DNA of 64,000 nucleotides from Noviluteimonas sp052115395. GTDB lineage: Bacteria; Pseudomonadota; Gammaproteobacteria; Xanthomonadales; Xanthomonadaceae. The translations under genes were made by a program, and so were the position numbers. The notes under the pieces were generated by a model. It worked only from the letters and a program-made list of their open reading frames with translations, ran no database searches and was not told where the DNA came from. Of this stretch, positions 33,465-40,550 are shown one piece after another; positions within the stretch are counted from its first letter, which is position 1, and every line of letters begins with the position of its first letter. The stretch lies in the NCBI GenBank assembly GCA_052115395.1, contig JBFRGO010000001.1, one strand, 5' to 3'.

Positions 33465-36101
33465 TTACAGCGTGCGCTGCACCTCGATGCGTTCGAAGCA
33501 TTCGATCTGGTCGCCGGCCTTGACGTCGTTGTAAGCCTTGACGCCGATGCCGCACTCGGTGCCGTTGCGCACTTCGTCGACGTTTTCCTTGAAGCGGCGC
33601 AGCGATTCCAGTTCGCCTTCGAAGACCACGGTGTTGTCGCGCAACACGCGGATCGGCTTGGAGCGCTTGACCACGCCCTCGATGACCATGCAGCCGGCCA
33701 CCGCGCCGAACTTGGAGCTGCGGAACACATCGCGCACCTGCGCGATGCCGATGATCTCTTCGCGGATCTCCTTGCCGAGCACGCCCGAGGCGATCTGCTT
33801 CACCTGGTCGATGACGTCGTAGATGATCGAGAAGTAACGCAGGTCGACGCCGTTGGATTCGATCACCTTGCGCGCCGAGGCATCGGCACGGACGTTGAAG
33901 CCGATGACCGTCGCCTTGGAGGTCGCCGCCAGCGTGGCGTCGGACTCGGTGATGCCGCCCACGCCGCCGCCGATCACGTTGATGCGGATCTGCGCGTTGG
34001 ACAGGCCGGTGAGCGCTTCGCGCAGGGCCTGCACCGAACCCTGGACGTCGGCCTTGACCAGCAGGTTGAGCGTCTGCTGCGCAGCGCCCTCGCCCATCTG
34101 CGCCATGATGTCTTCCATGCGGTTGCCCGCCTGGCTGACGAGGCGCGTTTCGCGGCGCTTGGCGTCGCGCTGCTGCGCGACGTCCTTGGCCAGGCGTTCG
34201 TCTTCGACCACGGTGAAGTCGTCGCCGGCATCGGGCACGCCCGACAGGCCGAGCACCTGCACCGGGATCGACGGCGCCGCTTCCGGCACCTGCTTGCCCG
34301 TTTCGTCGAACAGCGCGCGCACGCGGCCGTACTGGATGCCGCACACCAGGTAGTCGCCCTTGCGGAGCGTGCCCTGCTGCACGAGCACCGTCGCGACCGG
34401 GCCGCGGCCCTTGTCGAGCGAGGATTCGATCACCGTGCCGCTGGCGCGGCCTTCGCGAACGGCCGTGAGCTGGAGCACTTCGGCCTGCAGCGAAATCGCA
34501 TCAAGCAGGTCGTCGACGCCCTGGCCGGTCTTGGCGGAGAGCTCGACCATCTGCGTATCGCCACCGAACTCTTCAGCCACGATGCCCTGCGCGAGCAGGT
34601 CGTTCTTGATGCGCAGCGGATCGGCGCCGGGCTTGTCGACCTTGTTGACCGCGACGATCAACGGGACGTTCGCGGCCTTCGCGTGTTGCACCGCTTCGAT
34701 CGTCTGCGGCATGACGCCGTCGTCGGCCGCGACCACGAGGACCACGATGTCGGTGATCTTCGCGCCGCGCGCACGCATCTGCGTGAACGCCGCGTGGCCC
34801 GGGGTGTCGAGGAAGCTGATCGTGCCGCGCGCGGTTTGCACGTGGTAGGCGCCGATGTGCTGCGTGATGCCGCCGGCTTCGCCCGCGGCCACTTTCGTGC
34901 GGCGGATGTAGTCGAGCAGCGAGGTCTTGCCGTGGTCGACGTGACCCATGATGGTGACCACCGGCGGGCGCGCTTCACGCAGGCCCTGCTGGTCTTCGGT
35001 GTGCGCGAGCAACACGTCTTCGACGTCGCCGGCATCCACGTGCACGGCCTTGTGGCCGAGTTCTTCGGTCACCAGCACCGCGGTGTCGTGGTCGATGGTC
35101 TGCGTGATCGTCGCCATGACGCCCATCTTGAACAGCTGCTTCACCACCTCGCCGCCCTTGAGCGCGAGCTTCTGGGCGAGGTCGCCCACGGTGATGGCGT
35201 CGCCGATGGCGATTTCGCGCACGATCGGCGCAGTCGGACGGGTGAAGCCGGTGCCGGTGCGCGACTGGTCGAGCGAGCGGCGCTGCTTCGGACGGCCACG
35301 CGAGGCACCGCGGCGCGCACGTTCCTGCGCGCTCAGGTGCAGCTGGCCGGCGAAGCGCGCGGCGTTGTCGTCGTCTTCGATCGACGTGACCATCGCGTGC
35401 GAGCCGCGATTCGGAGCGGCGTTGCCCTTGCCCTTGTGCGCGGCGGCCTTGTCGTCGACGCGCGGAGCGGCAGGCTTGGGATGGTGGCTGCCATGGTGGC
35501 CGGCCTTCGGCTTGGCCGATTCTTCGGCCACGACGGCTTCCGCGGCAGCGGCAGCGGCTGCGGCGGCAGCCTGGCGTTCGCGCTCGGCGGCTTCCTCTTC
35601 GAGGCGGCGGCGTTCATCCTGGTCGGCCTTGCGCTTGGCGTCGGTCTCGGCGAGGCGCTGCTGTTCGCTGAGGTTGCGCTGGCGCGATTCCTCGAGCTTG
35701 CGCAGGATCTCGGCGCGCTCGGGATCGGCCTGGGCGATCGCGGCCTGCGCGGCGGGCGAGCTGTCGACCGCCGGGGCGCCGTCTGCCGGCCGCGCGTAGG
35801 TGCGCTTCTGCCGGACCTCGACGGCCACGGTGCTCTTGGTGCGGCCGGAGGCGACCGTCACTTCCTGCACCTTGCGGCGGTTGAGCGTGATCTTCTTCGA
35901 CGCGTCGCCTTCCTCGGCAGGGGCCTCGCCCTTGCCGTGCGTGCGCCGGAGGAAACCGAGGAGCTTCATCTTCTCGGTGCTGGTGACGACCTGGTCGGGA
36001 CCGTTGAAGCTCATGCCCGCCTCGGACAGCTGCTCCAGCAGTTTCTCGACCGGTGTGTTCACCAGTTCGGCCAGCTTGCGGATGGTGGTTTGCTGCGACA
36101 T
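33465..36101 (-). CDS. infB: Translation initiation factor IF-2
   Basis: An 878-residue GTPase that delivers fMet-tRNA to the 30S subunit. The N-terminal IF2_N domain begins MSQQTTIRKLAELVNTPVEK. A long charged, alanine-rich linker (about 100-290, with EEEAAERERQ) follows, then a second IF2_N-like segment. The G domain has G1 GHVDHGKTS (386-394), G3 DTPGHAAF, G4 NKVDKPGADP and G5 SAKTGQGV, with domains II to IV to the end. An upstream in-frame ATG would add ten residues, but the MSQQTTIRK start is canonical. It sits between nusA and rbfA. Confidence 0.97.
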   Translation of the reverse strand: MSQQTTIRKLAELVNTPVEKLLEQLSEAGMSFNGPDQVVTSTEKMKLLGFLRRTHGKGEAPAEEGDASKKITLNRRKVQEVTVASGRTKSTVAVEVRQKRTYARPADGAPAVDSSPAAQAAIAQADPERAEILRKLEESRQRNLSEQQRLAETDAKRKADQDERRRLEEEAAERERQAAAAAAAAAAEAVVAEESAKPKAGHHGSHHPKPAAPRVDDKAAAHKGKGNAAPNRGSHAMVTSIEDDDNAARFAGQLHLSAQERARRGASRGRPKQRRSLDQSRTGTGFTRPTAPIVREIAIGDAITVGDLAQKLALKGGEVVKQLFKMGVMATITQTIDHDTAVLVTEELGHKAVHVDAGDVEDVLLAHTEDQQGLREARPPVVTIMGHVDHGKTSLLDYIRRTKVAAGEAGGITQHIGAYHVQTARGTISFLDTPGHAAFTQMRARGAKITDIVVLVVAADDGVMPQTIEAVQHAKAANVPLIVAVNKVDKPGADPLRIKNDLLAQGIVAEEFGGDTQMVELSAKTGQGVDDLLDAISLQAEVLQLTAVREGRASGTVIESSLDKGRGPVATVLVQQGTLRKGDYLVCGIQYGRVRALFDETGKQVPEAAPSIPVQVLGLSGVPDAGDDFTVVEDERLAKDVAQQRDAKRRETRLVSQAGNRMEDIMAQMGEGAAQQTLNLLVKADVQGSVQALREALTGLSNAQIRINVIGGGVGGITESDATLAATSKATVIGFNVRADASARKVIESNGVDLRYFSIIYDVIDQVKQIASGVLGKEIREEIIGIAQVRDVFRSSKFGAVAGCMVIEGVVKRSKPIRVLRDNTVVFEGELESLRRFKENVDEVRNGTECGIGVKAYNDVKAGDQIECFERIEVQRTL

Positions 36102-36188
36102 TCGGTGTCCGTTGGTGGCCCGGGAAATCAAGCCCCGGGCTGGAAAGGGGGCGATTCTAGCGCGTGGGCCCGCAAGGGCCCGGCGCCG

Positions 36189-37676
36189 TCATTCGAACCA
36201 GTGCTTGCGCGCTTCCATGATCAGGGCGGCCGCGCGCTCGGCGTCCATGTCCTCGATGTCGGTGATCTCGTCGACCGCCATCTCGGCCAGGTCCTCGCGC
36301 GTGCGGATGCCGCGCGCGGCCAGCACGTAGGCCGTGGCTTCGTCCATGCCCGCCAGCGTGAGCAGGTCCTCCGCCGGCTGGTGTTCGTCGAGTTCCTCTT
36401 CGACCGCGAGCGCTTCGTTGAGCAGCGCATCGCGGGCACGGGCACGCAGTTCCTCGACGATGTCCTCGTCGAAGCCCTCGACCGCCAGCAGTTCGCCGAC
36501 CGGCACGTACGCGATTTCCTCGACCGTGGTGAAGCCTTCGGACACGAGGATGCCGGCGATCTCTTCGTCGACTTCCAGCTTGTCCATGAACAGCTGGCGC
36601 GCGTTGGTCTGCTCGGCTTCGCTCTTGGCCTGCACCTGGTCGGCCGTCATCACGTTGAGCTGCCAGCCGGTCAGGCGACTGGCCAGGCGCACGTTCTGGC
36701 CGCCCTTGCCGATGGCCTGCGCGAGGCGGTCTTCGGCCACCGCCAGGTCCATCGAATGCTTTTCTTCATCGACGATGATCGACTGCACTTCGGCCGGCGC
36801 CATCGCGTTGATGACGAACTGCGCGCTGTTGTCGCTCCACAGGATGATGTCCACGCGCTCGCCGTTGAGCTCGTTGGACACGGCCTGCACGCGCGAACCG
36901 CGCATGCCGATGCACGCGCCGATCGGATCGGTGCGGTGGTCGTGCGCGAGCACGGCGATCTTGGCGCGATCGCCCGGGTCGCGGGCGCAGGCCTTGATCT
37001 CGACCAGGCCCTGGCCGACTTCCGGCACTTCGAGCTTGAACAGCTCGATCATGAATTCCGGCGCGGCGCGGCTGATGAACAGCTGCGGGCCGCGGGGTTC
37101 GCTGCGCACGTCGTAGAGGTAGCCGCGGACGCGGTCGCCGGCGCGCAGCACGTCGCGCGGGATGCCCTTGTCCTTCGGGATGAAGGCTTCGGCGTTGCCG
37201 CCGAGGTCGACGAAGATGTTGCCGCGCTCGGCGCGCTTGACGATGCCGGTGACCAGCTCGCCCACGCGATCCTTCCACGCATCGACGACCTGCGCACGCT
37301 CGGCTTCGCGCACGCGCTGCACGATGACCTGCTTGGCGGCCTGCGCGGCGATGCGGCCGAAGTCCGGATTTTCGATCTGTTCTTCGATGTAGTCGCCGAC
37401 TTCGGCGCCTTCGCTTTCGTCGACCGCATCCATCAGGCGGACCTGGCGATCGGGCGATTCCATGACCACGTCGTCGGCCACCACTTCCCAGCGGCGGTAG
37501 GTTTCGTAGTTGCCGTCCTTCGGGTCGATCTGCACGCGCACGAGCACGTCCTGGTCGTGGTAGCGCTTTTTCGCGGCGGACGCGAGCGCGGCCTCGATGG
37601 CCTCGAAGATCACCGATTCCGGCACGCCCTTTTCGTTGGCGACGGCGTCGACGACAAGCAGGAGTTCTTTCGACAT
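36189..37676 (-). CDS. nusA: Transcription termination/antitermination factor NusA
   Basis: 495 residues. NusA binds RNA polymerase and nascent RNA, promoting pausing, termination and rRNA antitermination. Order: N-terminal polymerase-binding domain (MSKELLLVVDAVANEKGVPE), S1 domain (about 135-200, GIVKRAERGNIFVDLGGNAE), tandem KH domains (IGACIGMRGSRVQAVSNELN and AIGKGGQNVRLASRLTGW), and two acidic repeats at the C-terminus as in the gammaproteobacterial form (ILVSEGFTTVEEIAYVP and LAARGIRTREDLAEMAVDE). It sits 68 bases after rimP and 87 before infB. Confidence 0.98.
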   Translation of the reverse strand: MSKELLLVVDAVANEKGVPESVIFEAIEAALASAAKKRYHDQDVLVRVQIDPKDGNYETYRRWEVVADDVVMESPDRQVRLMDAVDESEGAEVGDYIEEQIENPDFGRIAAQAAKQVIVQRVREAERAQVVDAWKDRVGELVTGIVKRAERGNIFVDLGGNAEAFIPKDKGIPRDVLRAGDRVRGYLYDVRSEPRGPQLFISRAAPEFMIELFKLEVPEVGQGLVEIKACARDPGDRAKIAVLAHDHRTDPIGACIGMRGSRVQAVSNELNGERVDIILWSDNSAQFVINAMAPAEVQSIIVDEEKHSMDLAVAEDRLAQAIGKGGQNVRLASRLTGWQLNVMTADQVQAKSEAEQTNARQLFMDKLEVDEEIAGILVSEGFTTVEEIAYVPVGELLAVEGFDEDIVEELRARARDALLNEALAVEEELDEHQPAEDLLTLAGMDEATAYVLAARGIRTREDLAEMAVDEITDIEDMDAERAAALIMEARKHWFE

Positions 37677-37744
37677 GTTGGTGTGTCTCTATGCGTCAAT
37701 GTTGAAATTGTGGAGCGTTTTCATCGAAGCCCGCGCAATGCGCG

Positions 37745-38281
37745 TTACTTCCTGTTCGCTTTGTTCGCTTGTTTCTTGCCGGGCTTCTTCGGCGCCATGC
37801 CCAGCGCTTCCCAGTCGGGCACGAGCTTGGCCTTGTCGATGTTGTCGAAGGCCACTTCGACAGGCTGGCCGTCGACGTCGAAGACGATCGACTCGCCTTC
37901 GACCTTGTCGATGCGGCCCTGCAGGCGACGGCGGCCCTCCTGCGGAAGCTTCAAACCGACCTTCGCCGACTGCCCGGCGAAGCGCGCGAAATGCGAGAGC
38001 GCGAACAGCGGGCGGTCGATGCCGGGCGAGGACACTTCCAGCGTGTAGTTGCCGCTGATCGGGTCCTCGACATCCAGCTGCGCCGACACCTCGCGGCTCA
38101 CCGCTTCGCATTCCTCGATGCCCACGTTGCGTTCGGCCGACTCGGCCTGCGGCACGTCGATGTACAGGCGCAGCACCGCCCCGCCCGGCGAAGGCAGGTA
38201 TTCGGCGCCCAGCAGCTCCAGGCCCAACGACGCTACGGTCGGGGCGAGCAGCGCCGAGATTTCGTTCGCCTTGTCGGTCAT
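37745..38281 (-). CDS. rimP: Ribosome maturation factor RimP
   Basis: 178 residues. RimP assists 30S subunit assembly. The N-terminal alpha/beta domain contains LGLELLGAEYLPSPGGAVLR and CEAVSREVSAQLDVEDPI, followed by the family signature YTLEVSSPGIDRPLF. The C-terminal SH3-like domain holds GRIDKVEGESIVFDVDGQPV, with a lysine-rich tail (KKPGKKQANKANRK). ATG 38281 (MTDKANEISALLAPTV) is the family start. It is first in the operon that runs to pnp, and is preceded by a structured leader with a promoter and two intrinsic terminators. Confidence 0.96.
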   Translation of the reverse strand: MTDKANEISALLAPTVASLGLELLGAEYLPSPGGAVLRLYIDVPQAESAERNVGIEECEAVSREVSAQLDVEDPISGNYTLEVSSPGIDRPLFALSHFARFAGQSAKVGLKLPQEGRRRLQGRIDKVEGESIVFDVDGQPVEVAFDNIDKAKLVPDWEALGMAPKKPGKKQANKANRK

Positions 38282-38334
38282 AAAGTGCGGCCATCCTCGC
38301 GGCAATCCAATTGCCCTGGGTCCGGCCGGGGCCG

Positions 38335-38366
38335 GAAAACAACAAGGGGCCCGTCGGGCCCCTTGT
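38335..38366 (-). terminator. Intrinsic terminator just upstream of rimP
   Basis: Perfect 11-base stem ACAAGGGGCCC/GGGCCCCTTGT with a 3-base loop (38342-38366), followed on the - strand by TTGTTTTCC. It sits about 60 bases before the rimP start on the same strand, so it can only act as an attenuator of that transcript or end an upstream RNA. Confidence 0.8.
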
Positions 38367-38464
38367 CAGCAGCGGGAGCGTGCAAGGATGCAGGCCCCAC
38401 TGGGATGTCGGCGCGGCGCGCCCGCGATGCGGGGCAGCCAGCGAGTAGCCCGGCGGTCTCCCTG

Positions 38465-38490
38465 AAAGAAAAAAGGCTCCGAGGAGCCCT
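38465..38490 (-). terminator. First intrinsic terminator of the rimP leader
   Basis: The short stem GGCTC/GAGCC with a CTCG loop, read on the - strand, is followed directly by TTTTTTCTTT. Confidence 0.75.
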
Positions 38491-38545
38491 TGATCGCCAG
38501 CGGAGACGCTGGTTGCGGAAGACGAGGTCTGCCGCCTGGAACGCC
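38465..38545 (-). ncRNA. Candidate structured RNA or 5' leader of rimP
   Basis: A well-formed promoter (38550-38578) would start a - strand RNA near 38544. Within 80 bases it forms three hairpins: 38515-38535 (nine-base arms, one mismatch), 38497-38512 (CCAGCG/CGCTGG) and a terminator stem at 38475-38489 followed by TTTTTTCTTT. It could be a free small RNA of about 80 bases, or the first half of a rimP leader with tandem attenuators. A terminator-bearing rimP leader is known in some gammaproteobacteria, but similarity to it was not tested. The sequence from 38282 to 38639 holds no protein gene. Confidence 0.45.
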
Positions 38546-38549
38546 GCAC

Positions 38550-38578
38550 AGTGTAGGCCCGAACGCCGGGGGTGGCAA
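38550..38578 (-). promoter_or_regulatory. Promoter of the rimP leader
   Basis: On the - strand: TTGCCA (38578-38573), a 17-base spacer and TACACT (38555-38550). This is one of the best sigma-70-type matches in the window. Confidence 0.65.
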
Positions 38579-38639
38579 GCGCAAGCGGCCGTGGCGCGCG
38601 GGCCGCCGGCCGCACCGGTTCAGCCGGCGCCCGGGAAAG

Positions 38640-39047
38640 TCAGAAGAAGGTCGATTCGACGGCGATCAGCGCCATCACCAGCAGCGAGAGCAAGGCGATG
38701 GCCCAGAGGGTTCCCGAGGTCGCGCTGTGGAAATCCGCGTCGCGCTCCTCCTCCAGCTCGGCGCGCAGCGAACGCCAGAGCCCGCCGTGGCGGCGAAGGA
38801 CCACCTCCTGCCAGTTCGGAACTTCCTGCCGGCACGAGCCCAGCAAGGCGTAACGGCCGGTGATCGCACCGCTGGTCCAGGAGCGCGTATGGGGGTCGGC
38901 CACCGGGCAGTGCTGGAAGGCCCAGACCATGCCGTCGAAATCGCATCCAACGTACTCCGCCCAGGGCGGCGCGTGGAAACCGAAGGGACGGGCGCCGGCA
39001 TGCCGGGCGCTGTTGGAGAGAGCGGAAGTGGCGGCATCGATTTGCAT
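38640..39047 (-). CDS. Hypothetical protein with a C-terminal membrane anchor
   Basis: 135 residues from ATG 39047 (MQIDAATSALSNSARHAG). An ATG at 39098 in the same frame would add 17 residues. The middle is a soluble, tryptophan-rich segment (PPWAEYVGCDFDGMVWAFQH, WTSGAITGRYALLGSCRQEV). The last ~25 residues form a hydrophobic helix (GTLWAIALLSLLVMALIAVE), suggesting a tail-anchored inner-membrane protein. No family is recognised. It lies 105 bases beyond the antitoxin gene on the same strand and just upstream of the rimP leader. It may belong to the accessory pocket containing the toxin-antitoxin pair. Confidence 0.6.
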   Translation of the reverse strand: MQIDAATSALSNSARHAGARPFGFHAPPWAEYVGCDFDGMVWAFQHCPVADPHTRSWTSGAITGRYALLGSCRQEVPNWQEVVLRRHGGLWRSLRAELEEERDADFHSATSGTLWAIALLSLLVMALIAVESTFF

Positions 39048-39152
39048 GCCGCAGATGTATCGAGTGCGATGCGCCAAGTGCATCGTCCCGAAGGGCAACA
39101 GGATGCGGGCATGGACGCGGGCGCTTCGGGCGCTGGCCGCGCCGCGCCGCCG

Positions 39153-39602
39153 TCAGCGCTTTTTCGCAGCGGCTTTGCGCGCCTTCTTCGCCTTGGTCGC
39201 CGCAGTTCTTGCAGTTGCGCGGGTGTCGTACGCCACGGGCGCTTCCATGACTCGCGCGCGCCCCGCCTCCGATCGCTTGTCCCGAGCGCCCGACGACGCG
39301 GGCGCGTTGGCGACGATTTGCAGGCGGAAGCCGAGCGTGTCGAGCACGCGCGCGAGCGTGTCGAACGCGGGGTTCCCATCTTCGGCGAGCGCCTTGTAGA
39401 GGCTCGCGCGCGTCAGCCCCGTGCGCGTGGCGAGTTCGCTCATGCCGCGTGCGCGGGCGACTTCGCCGATCGCCTTGAGGAAGAGCGCGGTGCCGCCTTC
39501 TTCGAAGCAATCGGTGAGGTAGTTGGCCATGACGTCGTCGCCTGCGAGGTAGCGGCCGACATCGAAACGCGCGGTGCGAAGCGTTTGGCTGTTGCTGGTC
39601 AT
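39153..39602 (-). CDS. HigA-type antitoxin (addiction module antidote, HTH)
   Basis: 149 residues. After a ~20-residue lead (TLRTARFDVGRYLAGDDVMA) comes YLTDCFEEGGTALFLKAIGE and a helix-turn-helix (MSELATRTGLTRASLYKALA, then NPAFDTLARVLDTLGFRLQI), the layout of the probable addiction module antidote family (TIGR02684). The C-terminal ~45 residues are an unusual lysine/alanine/arginine-rich tail (TKAKKARKAAAKKR), longer than usual for the family. The start overlaps the toxin stop (ATGA), with toxin first and antitoxin second, the HigBA order. It should neutralise the toxin and repress the pair. Confidence 0.85.
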   Translation of the reverse strand: MTSNSQTLRTARFDVGRYLAGDDVMANYLTDCFEEGGTALFLKAIGEVARARGMSELATRTGLTRASLYKALAEDGNPAFDTLARVLDTLGFRLQIVANAPASSGARDKRSEAGRARVMEAPVAYDTRATARTAATKAKKARKAAAKKR

Positions 39603-39910
39603 TGCATCCTCCTTGTTCCGTGGATCACGGCGGCCATCGCCTGCGCACGCAGGATGTCGCGCGACTGCGACGATTTGTCTCCGCCGATCAGCAACACGGT
39701 GACCGTGCTGCCCTGTTGCGTGAAATAGAGCCGATATCCCGGCCCGCTGTGGACCCTCGATTCGACGACGCCGCCACCCACCGGTTTGCAATCGCCGAAG
39801 TTGCCTTCCGACATGTTCGCGATGCGCGCGAGCACCTTGGTCAATGCGCGGTCGCCGGATAGACCGTCGAGCCAATCGTCGAACACCGTCGTGGTGCGGA
39901 TCTCGTGCAT
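39599..39910 (-). CDS. RelE/HigB-superfamily toxin
   Basis: 103 residues of the phage-derived Gp49-like/addiction-module killer family (PF05973, TIGR02683). It starts MHEIRTTTVFDDWLDGLSGD and contains RIANMSEGNFGDCKPVGGGV, SRVHSGPGYRLYFTQQGS and LLIGGDKSSQSRDILRAQ, the usual order with the basic/aromatic Y-R-L-Y-F core and the GGDK motif. Such toxins are ribosome-dependent mRNA endoribonucleases. It is first in a two-gene unit with the antitoxin. The 196 bases between its start and the + strand gene at 40107 hold no further feature I can support. Confidence 0.87.
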   Translation of the reverse strand: MHEIRTTTVFDDWLDGLSGDRALTKVLARIANMSEGNFGDCKPVGGGVVESRVHSGPGYRLYFTQQGSTVTVLLIGGDKSSQSRDILRAQAMAAVIHGTRRMQ

Positions 39911-40106
39911 GCACTGTATCCCGTGGAGTACATCTCGTCAACCATCGGAGACACCGCATTCCATGGCGACGCGTCGTGCACGCATCGTGCAAGACACGCG
40001 ATTCGCGGATCGGGAACTGGTTCGGAAACTGCTTGAAAGACGCTTCTCGCACGGCTGCTGTCGTTTCTTCACGCTCTCCATTCCGCGTGCGCGCTTGAAT
40101 TCGCGC

Positions 40107-40358
40107 ATGGGCCGCATGGAACCCAAATACGCACATGCCGTCGAAACCGGCAGGCGCGCCGCGCGTGCCCTGCCCGATTACGCGTGGCGCGACGCATGGC
40201 CGCTGATCGCCGAAGCCTGGGTGCTCGACGAAACCGAATCGGTGGACGAATCGATGCCTGCCATTCGCAAGGGCTGGTGGGACCAGCGCAGCCATCGCGC
40301 GTGCAAGCAGGCGCGCATGTTGCTCGACGCAACGCGGATCGCCTCGGGCGTGCACTGA
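40107..40358 (+). CDS. Small hypothetical protein
   Basis: 83 residues from ATG 40107; ATG 40116 (MEPKYAHAVETGRRAARALP) is an equally plausible start and neither has a clear ribosome site. The sequence is rich in tryptophan and arginine (YAWRDAWPLIAEAWVLDETE, GWWDQRSHRACKQARML). The strong preference for G or C at third codon positions supports coding. No family is recognised. It is the only + strand gene between 29.4 and 56.9 kb. It is divergent from the toxin gene and ends just before the tRNA terminator, so it appears to belong to the small accessory pocket. Confidence 0.5.
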   Translation: MGRMEPKYAHAVETGRRAARALPDYAWRDAWPLIAEAWVLDETESVDESMPAIRKGWWDQRSHRACKQARMLLDATRIASGVH

Positions 40359-40361
40359 TGC

Positions 40362-40399
40362 GAAAAACAAAAACGGCGACCCGTTTCCGGATCGCCGTT
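40362..40399 (-). terminator. Intrinsic terminator after tRNA-fMet
   Basis: On the - strand, AACGGCGATCCG pairs with CGGGTCGCCGTT (one mismatch) around a short A-rich loop, followed by TTTGTTTTTC. It begins 7 bases beyond the CCA end. Confidence 0.8.
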
Positions 40400-40405
40400 G
40401 TTGTT

Positions 40406-40482
40406 TGGTAGCGGGGGCAGGATTTGAACCTGCGACCTTCGGGTTATGAGCCCGACGAGCTGCCAGACTGCTCCACCCCGCA
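40406..40482 (-). tRNA. tRNA-fMet (initiator, anticodon CAT)
   Basis: 77 bases including an encoded CCA. The anticodon loop CTCATAA is closed by the three G-C pairs (GGG/CCC) that mark initiators, A11 is present in GGAGCAG, and positions 1 and 72 are unpaired. The mismatch here is U1-U72, whereas E. coli has C1-A72. It has its own promoter and terminator, and lies between nuoN and the toxin-antitoxin pocket that precedes rimP. Confidence 0.95.
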
Positions 40483-40493
40483 TCAGGCCGCGC

Positions 40494-40522
40494 ATTATGG
40501 TGAAGCCATGCGGGGAATGCAA
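40494..40522 (-). promoter_or_regulatory. Promoter of tRNA-fMet
   Basis: On the - strand: TTGCAT (40522-40517), a 17-base spacer and CATAAT (40499-40494), ending 11 bases before the tRNA 5' end. Confidence 0.65.
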
Positions 40523-40550
40523 CCCGCGATTGTCGATTGATTCCTTCGGT

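Noticed and set aside
33162..38048. An open frame of over 1600 codons on the + strand across rbfA, infB and nusA
   Set aside because: It lies antisense to three certain genes, and the translation is low-complexity Arg/Asp/Val/His sequence with no fold.
38640..40406. A mobile island integrated at tRNA-fMet
   Set aside because: No integrase gene and no direct repeat of the tRNA 3' end was found, so only an accessory pocket is claimed.
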